A stretch of 48,491 nt of DNA from Candidatus Nitrosopumilus sp. (GCA_029864805.1 JAOTSS010000006.1:1-48491); one strand, 5' to 3'. Shown: positions 15,868 to 24,801, numbered from the stretch's first letter. A program made the numbers and translations. Notes: generated by a model from the letters alone, not told the origin.

Positions 15868-16428
15868 TTGAGCACTCAAGAATACAGACACATTGTAAGG
15901 ATTGTAGGTAATGATATACCAGGAGAGCGAAAGATGCTTGTAGGACTGACCCAGATCAAAGGGATAGGATATAATTTTGCCACAGCAGTTCTAGATATAT
16001 TAAAAATTAACACAAATTCTAATATAGGGAATCTTACTGATGAGAATGTTCAGGCAATTGAAAAATTAATCACAGATCCTGCTGGAGGGAATTTCCCAAC
16101 GTGGTTTCTTAATAGAAGAAAAGATATTGAAACTGGTGCAGATTTACACTTACTGACATCAGACATTCCATTTACATTAAGAAATGATATTGAAAGAGAA
16201 AGAATAACTGCAAGTTGGAGAGGTTATCGTCATCTTAGTGGCCTAAAAGTTAGAGGGCAAAGAACTCGAACATCTGGTAGAAAAGGAGGGGCAGTAGGAG
16301 TTGCAAAAGGAGGAATGGCAGCCCCAGTGAAGAAGGGAAGTGCAGGAGCTCCGGCAGCGGATTCAACAGTAGCAGCTCCGGCAGCGGATTCAACAGTAGC
16401 AGCTCCGGCAGCGGAGAAATCAGAGTAG
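15868..16428 (+). CDS. rps13: 30S ribosomal protein uS13 with a repetitive C-terminal tail
   Basis: uS13 sits in the head of the small subunit and contacts P-site tRNA. The product begins [11 protein letters not shown] after a TTG start and carries the uS13 signature ([17 protein letters not shown]). After about residue 145 a low-complexity tail follows, built from two 9-residue repeats of the type AAPAADSTV and a third partial one. With the tail it is 186 residues, longer than the ~150 usual for archaeal uS13. uS4 follows 9 nt downstream, the usual archaeal order. Confidence 0.95.
   Translation: MSTQEYRHIVRIVGNDIPGERKMLVGLTQIKGIGYNFATAVLDILKINTNSNIGNLTDENVQAIEKLITDPAGGNFPTWFLNRRKDIETGADLHLLTSDIPFTLRNDIERERITASWRGYRHLSGLKVRGQRTRTSGRKGGAVGVAKGGMAAPVKKGSAGAPAADSTVAAPAADSTVAAPAAEKSE
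16347..16415. repeat. 27-bp tandem repeat in the rps13 tail
   Basis: Units 16347-16373 and 16374-16400 are identical and a 15-nt partial third copy follows. Because 27 is a multiple of three, copy-number change would lengthen or shorten the uS13 tail without frameshift. Confidence 0.85.
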
Positions 16429-16437
16429 GTGATTTGA

Positions 16438-17037
16438 ATGGGAGATCCAAAATATCCACGAAGAGCTTGGAGAAAACCAAAGAGACCACTCAATTATGAA
16501 TTAAAAATGGAAGAGCTCAAAACTTTGGGTACATTTGGATTAAGAACAAAAAAAGAATTGTGGAAGACACACACAGAATTATCACGAGTAAGACATCAAG
16601 CGAGATCATTGCTTGCATTAAGACAAGAAATTAGAGAAGAGAAAGAACCGATTTTAATGAAATCTCTGGCAAGAATTGGATTAGTAAGTAATGATGCAAC
16701 ACTAGACGATGTACTTAATCTAAATGCTAATGATTTACTTTCACGTAGATTGCAAACTATTGTAACAAAAAAGTTAGGATTTAAGACACCATATCAAGCA
16801 AGACAAGCAGTTATTCACGGTCATATTATGATTGGAGAAAGAAAAGTAGACATCCCATCATATACGGTAACAGTTGCAGAAGAAGATAGTATTCATTTTA
16901 CGCCAGAATCTAAAATCCCAGAAATGTTAGAGAAAACAAAATCTAAAGAAGCTGCTGGAGAAACAACAGAAGCTGCTGGAGAAACAACAGAAGCTGCTGG
17001 AGAGTTAATTAAAGATAAGAGTTCTTCAACAGAATAA
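16438..17037 (+). CDS. rps4: 30S ribosomal protein uS4 with a repetitive C-terminal tail
   Basis: uS4 is a primary 16S rRNA-binding protein. The N-terminal region reads GDPKYPRRAWRKPKRP, and the S4 RNA-binding domain is visible in LSRRLQTIV through ARQAVIHGHIMIGERKVDIPS (about residues 100-140). The tail contains two EAAGETT units and a third partial copy, then a charged end (KDKSSSTE). The 199-residue length includes this extension. The gene follows rps13 closely; the usual next gene, rps11, is not here, and the plus strand is then without genes until 20240. Confidence 0.95.
   Translation: MGDPKYPRRAWRKPKRPLNYELKMEELKTLGTFGLRTKKELWKTHTELSRVRHQARSLLALRQEIREEKEPILMKSLARIGLVSNDATLDDVLNLNANDLLSRRLQTIVTKKLGFKTPYQARQAVIHGHIMIGERKVDIPSYTVTVAEEDSIHFTPESKIPEMLEKTKSKEAAGETTEAAGETTEAAGELIKDKSSSTE
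16948..17003. repeat. 21-bp tandem repeat in the rps4 tail
   Basis: Units 16948-16968 and 16969-16989 are identical, with a 14-nt partial third copy. The unit encodes EAAGETT and keeps the frame. Confidence 0.85.
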
Positions 17038-17220
17038 TCAAAATATAACCTTTCCATTAAACAATCATCAATTATCAGATCAAATAACAATATTCAATTC
17101 TCCTACTATGAAAAACTTCAGAGATAATTCTTGTTAAAGAGTAAAAAGAAATAGTATGAGATAGGATAATTTGATGTTGCAACAGAATCAAAGAACAAAA
17201 TTGAACTAAAGAAAATTCAG

Positions 17221-18285
17221 TTATAATGAAGTAAACAATCGATGATACTCTTTTTCTGCCAAGTCTAAATATTTTGTGGAATCATTTCCAGTTTTTATCA
17301 TGGAGGAAATTATGCTTCCACCAGCGCCTACTCCTTCTTTTGCAAATCCCTCAGAAAATGCCTTTAGACCAGAATATCTGGAATTTTCTAAACTGGGATT
17401 TACAGAAATTGCAGGTATATCAGCAATTTTTTCAACTAGATTCGTAAAATTTGCACTTTGATCATTTGTAATGTACGAAGTGGTTCCAATTACAGTATTT
17501 TGTTCATTAAACCCAACTTTGGATGCAAATGCCAATACTGCCATCATCTGAGTGCCACCTGCAAGCATAACCTTAGAAACATCAGCTGCAGAACTTAACA
17601 TTCCAGCAACAAAAGGAATCATGGGATCACCTACTTTAGCTACAATACTGTAAGGATGATCAGAATCAATTCGTTCAAGTGCAGAATCAACAATTTGATT
17701 TTTCAACTCCACGGGATTATTTGGGATGCTAGAACTGACTTTAGCATCAAATCCTAATCCTTTCAATACAGCTAATGCAGTTGTAGTTCCTCCAGGAATA
17801 CTCTCACCAATCACTAGGCAATCAGTGAGTGATGCTAAACTCCTTCCAACTATTCTGCCATAATCTACAGCATGAGATACTTGAGAGTCAGTCATTGCAT
17901 CATGAATGGAAATATTTTTTCCAAATGGTAGGCCAGTTTCAATAAATGGTAATTGTGGCAAAACTTTACTGCCAGCATTAATAGTCAAATGTGGAATACT
18001 AGAAGATTCTAATGCAGTTTTGGTAAGTAAGCCAGGAGTAGGTTTTCCATCGGGAGTCATTGGTATTTTATCGATAGTTTTACAATATCCATAGTGAAGA
18101 TATTCTGCATCAGCTGGTGGTGTAAATTGAATGGAATTCATATCTGCACCGGCAAAAGTGATTCCAGGAATTTCACATGTTTCAGTATATGATATAACAA
18201 ACGAAAAAAGAAATCTCCCCGATTTCATAGTTTCAACAAAATTCTTTGCGTTATCTATATTTCCATGTAGTTCAAAATTTTCCAA
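17221..18285 (-). CDS. cobT: CobT-family nicotinate mononucleotide:base phosphoribosyltransferase
   Basis: CobT activates the lower base of cobamides by moving phosphoribose from nicotinate mononucleotide. The 354-residue product matches the archaeal-type subgroup, with GESIPGGTTTALAVLKGLG in the middle, a Gly-rich VMLAGGTQMMAVLAF segment and a Gly-rich end (EGVGAGGSIISSMIK). Thaumarchaea are known cobalamin producers, which fits. It is the last gene of nnrE-MBL-cobT; it begins 7 nt after the MBL stop. A nearby user of B12 could be the radical SAM enzyme at 6859. Confidence 0.88.
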   Translation of the reverse strand: MENFELHGNIDNAKNFVETMKSGRFLFSFVISYTETCEIPGITFAGADMNSIQFTPPADAEYLHYGYCKTIDKIPMTPDGKPTPGLLTKTALESSSIPHLTINAGSKVLPQLPFIETGLPFGKNISIHDAMTDSQVSHAVDYGRIVGRSLASLTDCLVIGESIPGGTTTALAVLKGLGFDAKVSSSIPNNPVELKNQIVDSALERIDSDHPYSIVAKVGDPMIPFVAGMLSSAADVSKVMLAGGTQMMAVLAFASKVGFNEQNTVIGTTSYITNDQSANFTNLVEKIADIPAISVNPSLENSRYSGLKAFSEGFAKEGVGAGGSIISSMIKTGNDSTKYLDLAEKEYHRLFTSL

Positions 18286-18292
18286 GAAATCA

Positions 18293-18901
18293 CTATCCCA
18301 TCATTTCAATAAATTGTTGCTCTGTTCGTTTTTGCATAACATGGTTTGTGATCTTTTCTTGTCCAATAGTAGACACTTCAGAATGGCCATAATTATGACC
18401 AGAATACAATACCAAATTATCATCTAATGAATATAGAACATCAAACAGACTGTGATATAGATCCTTTGCGCTACCTCCAGGCAAATCAATTCGTCCGCAA
18501 TTTCCAACAAATAATGTATCGCCTGAAAAAATTTTGCCATCGCCTATAAGACATATGCTATCTTTAGAGTGACCTGGAGTATGAAGTATTTTTAATTTTG
18601 AATTGCCGAATTCTATAAAATCACCATCCTTTACAGTAATGTCATGCTTCAATTCAGAATATTCATGTTGAACGATGGGAGATTTAGTTGATTCAGACAT
18701 TGTTTCATTTCCCAGAGTATGATCAAAATGATGATGGGTGTTTACAATGTATTTGATTTTTAAATTATCTCTTTTTATGATCATTTCTAATTCCACTAGA
18801 TCCCAAGATGGATCAATTATTATTGCCTCACTTGTTGCTTCATCTTCTACAATGTAAGTGAAGTTTTGCATATTTCCAACTTGAATTTGATGGACTTTCA
18901 T
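18293..18901 (-). CDS. MBL-fold metallo-hydrolase, glyoxalase II-like
   Basis: This 202-residue product carries the dinuclear metal signature THHHFDH (about residues 54-60), the His of HTPGHSKDS, the Asp in FSGDTLFVGNCGR, and the final His in YSGHNYG. The arrangement matches hydroxyacylglutathione hydrolase and persulfide dioxygenase-like enzymes. Archaea lack glutathione, so the natural thioester or persulfide is unknown. Its start overlaps the nnrE stop by 4 nt, so it is translationally coupled to NADHX repair. Confidence 0.85.
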   Translation of the reverse strand: MKVHQIQVGNMQNFTYIVEDEATSEAIIIDPSWDLVELEMIIKRDNLKIKYIVNTHHHFDHTLGNETMSESTKSPIVQHEYSELKHDITVKDGDFIEFGNSKLKILHTPGHSKDSICLIGDGKIFSGDTLFVGNCGRIDLPGGSAKDLYHSLFDVLYSLDDNLVLYSGHNYGHSEVSTIGQEKITNHVMQKRTEQQFIEMMG

Positions 18902-19545
18902 AAAATACCCTCTTCAGCTTCTGGAGGAATTCCAATTTTTTCTACAAACAATTCACCTGTCAAATCTTTTCTCTTAGGAATTCCTTGTTTCATTTTATGA
19001 AAGGTAACGGTCATGTTACATTTTGTGTAAATATTTGCAGTTTCACCTGTTTGAGGATCTAATCCAGACGGAACATCAACTGCAAATTTATAGCAGTCTA
19101 TTTTATTAATGAAATTAATTGCAGATGCATATGGTTCTCTAATCTCTCCAGAGATACCAGTCCCCAAAATACCATCCACTATAACATCTGGTGTAAAATC
19201 AAAATTAAAAGAATCACCAGTCATTAATTTTACAGAAGACATTTTTTGCAATATAGACCAATTCCAATTGCTCTCTTCAGTTTTGATTTTCTCAGGAGTG
19301 CCAAGAAGCATGACCGTAACATTTGCGTCATAACCAGCCAAGTGTCTTGCCATAACTAAACCATCACCACCGTTATTTCCCAACCCTACAAAAATCAAAA
19401 TATTTTTAGATTTGGCATTACCAAGTTTGGCAATTAATCTTCTAACGGATGCAGCTCCCGCATTTTCCATCATGAATTTTTTTAAAAAGCCCATATCATG
19501 ACCTTTATTTTCAATTTGATACATTTGATCCACCGTGATTTCCAT
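18898..19545 (-). CDS. nnrE: NAD(P)H-hydrate epimerase (YjeF N-terminal domain)
   Basis: NnrE interconverts R and S forms of damaged, hydrated NAD(P)H. The product shows GLGNNGGDGLVMARHL, VDGILGTGISGE and AVDVPSGLDPQTGE, all family motifs. It has only the epimerase domain; many archaea fuse it to the ADP/ATP-dependent dehydratase, which must be encoded elsewhere. I chose the ATG at 19545 (MEITVDQMYQIE), the usual N-terminus of the family, over the 15-residue longer frame. It is the first gene of an operon with the MBL enzyme and cobT. Confidence 0.88.
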   Translation of the reverse strand: MEITVDQMYQIENKGHDMGFLKKFMMENAGAASVRRLIAKLGNAKSKNILIFVGLGNNGGDGLVMARHLAGYDANVTVMLLGTPEKIKTEESNWNWSILQKMSSVKLMTGDSFNFDFTPDVIVDGILGTGISGEIREPYASAINFINKIDCYKFAVDVPSGLDPQTGETANIYTKCNMTVTFHKMKQGIPKRKDLTGELFVEKIGIPPEAEEGIL

Positions 19546-19621
19546 ACGATAACTCAAACCATATCCAAAATAAGAGCTTTGAAAGTACAAAAAAGGCTAA
19601 AAAAGCCAAAAATCAATAAAT

Positions 19622-20131
19622 TCATCTTAAAACCTTGTAATGCAATTCAACAAGTTTCTCATAATCAGTTGTGTTTATCAATTCAAGTTTTGTCTTTTTT
19701 ACAATATTCTTGAACAGAGATATTCCATTACCAAGTAAAATTGGAATAACTGATAGTATTATCTCATCTACCAAATTGAAATTCATAAAAGTAGAAATTA
19801 TTTCTGCCCCTCCAACTAGCCAAATGTTTGTTCCTGAATTAGATAGGATGTCATCTACCAAAACATCAACATCGTGCACAAATTGAGAGTTTTTGTCTTG
19901 ACTGTAATCATTGTTTCTAGTAAAGATGTAGGATTTCTTGTCTTTGTAAGGATAATCTCCAAATGTTAGTACTTGGTCATATGTTGTTTTACCCATAATT
20001 ACCGTGTCTACAGATTTGATAAAATCATCATATCCAGATGCAGTGTTTTTTGGGAGCCAATCAATATCACCATTCTCCCGAACAATGCATCCATCCAAGC
20101 TTGATGCAATGAAGAGTATGATCTTTCTCAT
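19622..20131 (-). CDS. RibD/dihydrofolate-reductase-fold reductase
   Basis: The 169-residue product begins RKIILFIASSLDGCI, followed by DIDWLP, and contains VIMGKTTYDQVL and NIWLVGGAEI, the NADPH-binding features of the DHFR/RibD C-terminal domain family (YyaP type). In this family function ranges from riboflavin-intermediate reduction to folate reduction; the substrate cannot be set from sequence. It stands alone with a short gap on both sides. Confidence 0.8.
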   Translation of the reverse strand: MRKIILFIASSLDGCIVRENGDIDWLPKNTASGYDDFIKSVDTVIMGKTTYDQVLTFGDYPYKDKKSYIFTRNNDYSQDKNSQFVHDVDVLVDDILSNSGTNIWLVGGAEIISTFMNFNLVDEIILSVIPILLGNGISLFKNIVKKTKLELINTTDYEKLVELHYKVLR

Positions 20132-20192
20132 GATAATTCTTGGAATTTAGTGGATTTATAATCACAGGTTCTAAGCCCACTAGAAATACTTG

Positions 20193-20200
20193 TTATAAAC
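20193..20200 (+). promoter_or_regulatory. TATA-like box before the Lys-rich small protein
   Basis: TTATAAAC ends 6 nt before an ATG at 20207 and 39 nt before the ATG at 20240. As transcription should start about 25 nt downstream, the 20207 ATG would be missing from the mRNA, which supports the 20240 start. Confidence 0.45.
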
Positions 20201-20239
20201 AATAGAATGTTTTATGAATACCAACAACATTTGTTGTGT

Positions 20240-20407
20240 ATGGGATTTCTAAAGAAGGTAAAAAACACTGCAGAAAAGAGTGTTGAAAAAGGAACATACC
20301 TTGGCAAAAAAGGGATTGAAAAAGGTGCTGAAGTAGGAACTAAAGGTTATGATGGAACAAAAGATGCTGCAAAGAAAGGTGGTTATGAAAAAGCCAAAAA
20401 AGAATAA
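20240..20407 (+). CDS. Small Lys/Gly-rich helical protein
   Basis: This 55-residue protein starts MGFLKKVKNTAEKS and is made of near-repeating segments (VEKGTYLGKKG, IEKGAEVGTKG, YDGTKDAAKKG) with a period of about 11 residues, like LEA-type or apolipoprotein-like amphipathic helices. It is strongly basic. No known name is offered; protection, membrane or nucleic-acid binding are possible roles. The start is set by the TATA position. Confidence 0.6.
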   Translation: MGFLKKVKNTAEKSVEKGTYLGKKGIEKGAEVGTKGYDGTKDAAKKGGYEKAKKE

Positions 20408-20525
20408 TTTTTCTTTTTAAGATATTTTTCACATATTTTGTTTTTTAAAATCATATTTTGGGAATAGGTTTTGAGTACTTTCTGAGAAATTTGAAAGTAT
20501 GAATTATGACTAAAATGAATTGAAA

Positions 20526-20888
20526 TCAATCAATTCTTTGAGATTCAAAAATCTTCCAGCAGTGATCATAAGTGAACAAATCAACGCCATCAAGTCTGTC
20601 AATCCATTTTGGAACGACTTCATCAGTACATTGTTGTGTAATGGAATCTGCATAGATTTGGAAGACTAGCCAAGGATTTGTAGAATTCCACCTCTTGTTT
20701 TATTGCCATAAAGAGACTTCTTGATTTGATTTACCAACACTTACTTGAATATTTTGGAAGAATTCTTTTTGAATTTGAATATCTTCAGGAGATCTTAAAC
20801 GTGTAAGATGACTTTGAGACATACATTGGAGGTCATATTCTAGAACTTTATCATGTGCTACAAGAAATTTTGTTAGATCTTGTAGCAT
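20526..20888 (-). pseudogene. Gene interrupted by an in-frame TAA stop
   Basis: One frame runs for 121 codons from ATG 20888 to TGA 20526, broken only by TAA at 20700-20702. The first part (62 residues) contains HLTRLRSPEDIQIQKEFF and ends QEVSLWQ. The second part (57 residues) continues with NKRWNSTNPWLVFQ, CTDEVVPKWIDRLDG and YDHCWKIFESQ. The Trp/Cys-rich second part looks protein-like and has no start codon of its own. So this is probably a single ~120-residue protein with a nonsense mutation, or one read through. I do not recognise the family. Confidence 0.55.
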
Positions 20889-20938
20889 TACTAAGAATTT
20901 AGCAAACGGCTTTATCCTAGTTTTTAGAGATTTTTGAT

Positions 20939-21553
20939 ATGACTTTAAAGGATGTCAAAGCATCATTAAATAAAATTTCAAAATCTTTAGGAGATGTTCA
21001 AGATTCAAGAGAATTCTTATTAAAAAACACAAGAGAAATCATAGTTCTCTGTAGCAAATCAATTATCGCTGTTCATAAAGGAGAACTTGCAACAGGGAAA
21101 GATAATTTAAAACAGGCAGATATTCTCTTAAAAAAATACAAGAAAAAAGCAACCGGTGGTCTTGAAAGATACTTAATTACTCCAGAACAAGAATTTGTAG
21201 AAGCAGCATGTCTTATTGCAATTGTTGAAAAAAAAGAAGTGCCTTCTGACAAAAAATTATCAGTGATGCCAGAATCATATGTATTAGGATTACTTGACTG
21301 TGTGGGAGAACTAAAAAGAATGGTATTTGACAAAATTCGAATTGGAGAAATAGACGAAGCTACAAGAATATTTGATGTGATGGAGAATTTGTACCTGAAT
21401 TTGTATACTTTTTCATTATATGACAAAGTAGTCAAAGAGGTTAGAAGAAAAATAGATGTCAATAGAATTTTAGTAGATGATGTTAGATCAGCAATTACAG
21501 AAGAGAAAAGACGAAGTGAATTAATCAAAACTTTACAAAAACTAGAAAAATAA
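20939..21553 (+). CDS. Translin/TRAX family protein
   Basis: This all-helical 204-residue protein matches the translin fold. It has an N-terminal helix with DSREFLLKNTREI, a middle EFVEAACLIAIVE segment and the SYVLGLLDCVGELKR and VMENLYLNLYTF helices. Archaeal translins are RNA-binding oligomers with nuclease activity reported for some. It is followed by tRNA-Leu on the opposite strand, so the gene's 3' end may be set by that convergent unit. Specific cellular role is unknown. Confidence 0.85.
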   Translation: MTLKDVKASLNKISKSLGDVQDSREFLLKNTREIIVLCSKSIIAVHKGELATGKDNLKQADILLKKYKKKATGGLERYLITPEQEFVEAACLIAIVEKKEVPSDKKLSVMPESYVLGLLDCVGELKRMVFDKIRIGEIDEATRIFDVMENLYLNLYTFSLYDKVVKEVRRKIDVNRILVDDVRSAITEEKRRSELIKTLQKLEK

Positions 21554-21568
21554 TTTTCAAAAATCTAG

Positions 21569-21653
21569 TGCGGGCGATGGGATTTGAACCCACGAACTCC
21601 TGAGAGACTAGCCCCTCAAGCTAGCGCCTTTGGCCAGGCTGGGCGACGCCCGC
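21569..21653 (-). tRNA. tRNA-Leu (anticodon GAG)
   Basis: On the minus strand the acceptor stem GCGGGCG pairs with CGCCCGC and is followed by A. The anticodon stem CTAGC/GCTAG encloses the loop TTGAGGG, giving anticodon GAG. A long variable arm (CTC, loop, GAG) marks it as class II, and the T loop reads TTCAAAT. No intron is present and CCA is not encoded. Confidence 0.96.
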
Positions 21654-21705
21654 AAAGGAACTTCCTTGCATGGTTTTTATAATCCTTGATTACTTTTTCG
21701 TTCGT

Positions 21706-21942
21706 ATGTTAATACCTGTTAGATGTTTTACCTGCGGCAATTTGGTTGCAGATAAGTTTGAGGAATATCAAAATAAAATTAAAGCTGGAGAAGATCCAGT
21801 AAAAACACTGGATTCTTTAGGAATTGAAAGATATTGTTGCAGAAGAATGCTTTTGACGACTATTGAAACGATTCAACAAGTAATTCCATTCTATGAAGCA
21901 ATTCAGAGAAGAAAACAAGAAGTTCAATCGGAATTAGAATAA
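21706..21942 (+). CDS. rpo10: DNA-directed RNA polymerase subunit Rpo10 (N)
   Basis: Rpo10 is a small zinc-binding platform subunit. The ATG at 21706 gives MLIPVRCFTCGN, and the second metal pair is RYCCRRML, forming the family's atypical CxxC...CC zinc site. It is 78 residues, slightly long, with a charged C-terminal helix. The upstream extension of the frame into 21670 is not part of the family. Enolase starts right after the stop, so the two are one transcription unit. Confidence 0.95.
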   Translation: MLIPVRCFTCGNLVADKFEEYQNKIKAGEDPVKTLDSLGIERYCCRRMLLTTIETIQQVIPFYEAIQRRKQEVQSELE

Positions 21943-21943
21943 A

Positions 21944-23182
21944 TTGGCCAAAATTTCCTCAATCGAAGGACGTATTCTATACAACAGTAGAGGAACGAAG
22001 ACCATAGAGGTAGATGTAGAATCCGATGGAAAATTTCTAGGCAGAGTTTGTGCACCTTCAGGAGCCAGTGTAGGAAAATATGAAGCAGTCAGTTTTCCCA
22101 ATGGAAAACCAGAGGAGAGCCTGAAAATTCTAAAAGAGAATACTCAAAAATTCATAGGATTAGAATCATCAGATCTTAAAGAAATTCACGACACTCTGAA
22201 GAGTTTGGATAATTCTTCAAATTATTCAAACATAGGTGGAGCATTAGCTTTTGCAGTTACAATCGCATCAATGGAATCGTCATCAAAAGCTTTAGGTCAG
22301 GAATTGTTTCAGACATTGTCATCAGAATCATCATTCAAATTCCCATTTCCAATAGGAAATATTCTAGGTGGTGGAGCACATGCAGGTCCTGGAACTCCAG
22401 ATATTCAAGAGATTCTGATTTGCGCCATAGGTTCGAAAACAATTGAAGAGGCAATTGAAACAAATTTATCGGTTCATAAAGAACTGCGTAGTGTTTTAGA
22501 AAAAGAAGATCCTCATTTTACAAATGGAAGAGGAGATGAAGGGGGATGGGCGCCAAAATTAGAAAATATAAAAGCATTAGAAGTTTCTGCAAAAGCTTGT
22601 GAGAATTTAGGATTCACGTTAGGAAAAGAAGTATCACTAGGAGTAGATTTTGCGTCATCAACTCAGTGGAATGAAGAAAAAGGAAAATATGTTTACGACA
22701 GAGCAGGATTTGAAAATACCACAGGAGAGCAAATAGATTTTGCATCAGATATTATTGAAAAATTCAAATTGATTTATGCGGAAGATGCAGTTCATGAAGA
22801 GGCATTTGAGGACATGGCAGAATTGACATCAAAATTCCCAAACACATTGGTTACAGGAGATGATTTAACAGTTACAAACAAGGATATTTTGACAAAAGCA
22901 ATCGGCTTAAAATCATGTAATGCTGCAATACTCAAAGTAAACCAAGCTGGTAGTCTTTATGATGCACTTGAATTTGCCAGTGTTGCAAATCAAAATAATA
23001 TTAAATTAATCACATCACATAGATCGGGTGAATCTACAGATTCGCAGATTTCCCACATTGGTCTAGCTACAAAGTCAAAAATGCTCAAAGTAGGAGTTGT
23101 AGGAGGAGAAAGAGTGGCAAAATTAAATGAATTATTACGCCTCTCAGAGCATGATTTAATACGTGGCATGATAGAGATTTAA
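21944..23182 (+). CDS. eno: Enolase
   Basis: Enolase interconverts 2-phosphoglycerate and phosphoenolpyruvate in gluconeogenesis/glycolysis. The 412-residue product begins with TTG immediately after rpo10 and carries SIEGRILYNSRGTKTIEVD at the N-terminus, GGGAHAG, the Mg-binding GVDFASS (first Asp) and YAEDAVHEE, VTGDDL, the catalytic Lys in ILKVNQAG, and TSHRSGES. In most enolases the segment reads SH.SGE with an ED pair, as here. It is co-transcribed with rpo10 and rps2, an arrangement common in archaea. Confidence 0.95.
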   Translation: MAKISSIEGRILYNSRGTKTIEVDVESDGKFLGRVCAPSGASVGKYEAVSFPNGKPEESLKILKENTQKFIGLESSDLKEIHDTLKSLDNSSNYSNIGGALAFAVTIASMESSSKALGQELFQTLSSESSFKFPFPIGNILGGGAHAGPGTPDIQEILICAIGSKTIEEAIETNLSVHKELRSVLEKEDPHFTNGRGDEGGWAPKLENIKALEVSAKACENLGFTLGKEVSLGVDFASSTQWNEEKGKYVYDRAGFENTTGEQIDFASDIIEKFKLIYAEDAVHEEAFEDMAELTSKFPNTLVTGDDLTVTNKDILTKAIGLKSCNAAILKVNQAGSLYDALEFASVANQNNIKLITSHRSGESTDSQISHIGLATKSKMLKVGVVGGERVAKLNELLRLSEHDLIRGMIEI

Positions 23183-23189
23183 AATCGAC

Positions 23190-23813
23190 ATGAGTCAACA
23201 AACAGAAACAACTGACATTAAAAAGAAGATATTAGCTACTGGAATCAGAGTCGGAACCCAAGTAAAGACAAAATTCATGAAACCATTCATCACCAAAGCC
23301 AGTCCTGAAGGACTTTACATGTTAGATTTAGACATCACATTGGAAAAAATTAAAACTGCAGCTAAATTTATCAACAGATTAGGGGCAGGTAATCTCATAG
23401 TATGCTCAGGTAGGCAATATGCAGAAACACCAATTGAGAAATTCTGTGAGATGTTAAATTCAAAGAAACTTCTTGGAAGATTTATGCCTGGAACATTGAC
23501 AAATCCATTATTACCATATTATATTGAACCAAAATTAGTCTTAATTTCAGATCCTCAAGTTGATGAACAAGCCATTATCGAAGCAACCAATGCAGGAATT
23601 CCAATCATAGGAATTGCAAATACAGATAACATTACATCAAATTTAGATGTAATTATTCCTGCAAACAACAGAGGAAGGAAAGCTCTTGCTACAGTTTACT
23701 GGTTACTTGTACGTCAAGTTCTCATTGAAAGAGGAGAGTTAAAGGAAGACGAATCAATGAAATATGAGATTGATGATTTTGAGACAAAGATTACTGAAGA
23801 GGAAATCGAATAG
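23190..23813 (+). CDS. rps2: 30S ribosomal protein uS2
   Basis: The 207-residue product matches archaeal/eukaryotic uS2 (SA family): GIRVGTQVKTKFMKPF, YMLDLDITLEKI, CSGRQYAETPIEKF, GRFMPGTLTNP and the C-terminal NTDNITSNLDVIIPANNRGR. The acidic tail is typical. Start ATG lies 7 nt after enolase, so coupled expression is likely. It stands at the head of the isoprenoid genes. Confidence 0.95.
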   Translation: MSQQTETTDIKKKILATGIRVGTQVKTKFMKPFITKASPEGLYMLDLDITLEKIKTAAKFINRLGAGNLIVCSGRQYAETPIEKFCEMLNSKKLLGRFMPGTLTNPLLPYYIEPKLVLISDPQVDEQAIIEATNAGIPIIGIANTDNITSNLDVIIPANNRGRKALATVYWLLVRQVLIERGELKEDESMKYEIDDFETKITEEEIE

Positions 23814-23836
23814 TTCAATCAGAATTTAGCATTCAC

Positions 23837-24778
23837 TTGAAATCCAAAGCTTCTGCACCAGGAAAAGTAATTCTTTTTGGGGAACATTTTGTAGTATATG
23901 GAGTTAAAGCCATCCTTTGTGCAATTGATAAAAGGATCACAGTTATTGCAGAAAAAACAAAAGAGAGAAAAATTTCTGTTAAATCAAACATCGGAAAACT
24001 AGAATTAGAGAAAAACACGCCACTTTCTGAAATTAATTCTCCACTAAAACCATTTTACTATTTAGCAAATAAAATAATAAGAAATCATGAAACAGGAATT
24101 AAGATCATAGTGAAATCAGATATTCCATCAGGAGTAGGTTTAGGCTCATCATCTGCTTGTTGTGTTGCAGGAGCTGCGGCAATTTCTAGATTATTTACAG
24201 ATACAACCAAAGAAGAAATTCTAAAACTTGCTATTGAAGCTGAAAAAACAATTTTTCAGAATACCTCAGGAGCAGACTGTACTGTTTGCACATATGGAGG
24301 AATAATGAAATATGATAAAAAAAATGGATTTACTAAGATAGAATCTAAACCGAATTTTCATTTAGTCATTGCAAATTCAAACATTGAACATTCAACAGAA
24401 ACTGTTGTTGCAGGAGTAAAAAAATTTAAAGAAAAAAACGAAGTAGAATTTTCCACATTATGTAAGAATGAATCCGAATTGATCGAGGATGTTTTGAAAG
24501 CATTAGATGAAAACAACATTGAAGAAATAGGGAACAAAGTCATTCAGAATCAACAATATCTTGAAGAAATAGGGATTTCAAACAACAAATTGAGAGACAT
24601 GATCAAAATAGGGAAAAATGGATCTTTTGGAGCGAAAATCACAGGTGCAGGTGGAGGAGGGTGCATTTTTGCTTTAACAGACAAATTAAATTTAGATAAT
24701 ACAATAAAACAATTCAGAGAAAATAACTATGATTGCTTTTCAGTGAAAATAGATTTCAAAGGACTGGATACTTTTTAA
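23837..24778 (+). CDS. mvk: Mevalonate kinase
   Basis: This GHMP kinase phosphorylates mevalonate in the archaeal lipid pathway. It has an N-terminal APGKVILFGEHFVVYG, the GHMP loop SGVGLGSSSACCVAG (about residues 95-110), and the C-terminal KITGAGGGGCIFAL. The start is a TTG (LKSKASAPGK). It is followed by isopentenyl phosphate kinase, IPP isomerase and polyprenyl synthase, forming a lipid-precursor operon. Phosphomevalonate-processing enzymes between mvk and ipk are absent from this window. Confidence 0.94.
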   Translation: MKSKASAPGKVILFGEHFVVYGVKAILCAIDKRITVIAEKTKERKISVKSNIGKLELEKNTPLSEINSPLKPFYYLANKIIRNHETGIKIIVKSDIPSGVGLGSSSACCVAGAAAISRLFTDTTKEEILKLAIEAEKTIFQNTSGADCTVCTYGGIMKYDKKNGFTKIESKPNFHLVIANSNIEHSTETVVAGVKKFKEKNEVEFSTLCKNESELIEDVLKALDENNIEEIGNKVIQNQQYLEEIGISNNKLRDMIKIGKNGSFGAKITGAGGGGCIFALTDKLNLDNTIKQFRENNYDCFSVKIDFKGLDTF

Positions 24779-24801
24779 TTGACTAAATAATTTCGAACAT
24801 T

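Noticed and set aside
15656..15871. 71-residue plus-strand frame ending at the rps13 start
   Set aside because: It overlaps the more gene-like Cys-rich frame at 15592-15744 and shows no domain, though it remains possible as its stop overlaps the rps13 TTG.
16230..16493. Long minus-strand frames opposite rps13/rps4
   Set aside because: They mirror the low-complexity repeat tail of uS13 (Ala/Pro/Leu-rich) and lie wholly inside certain ribosomal genes.
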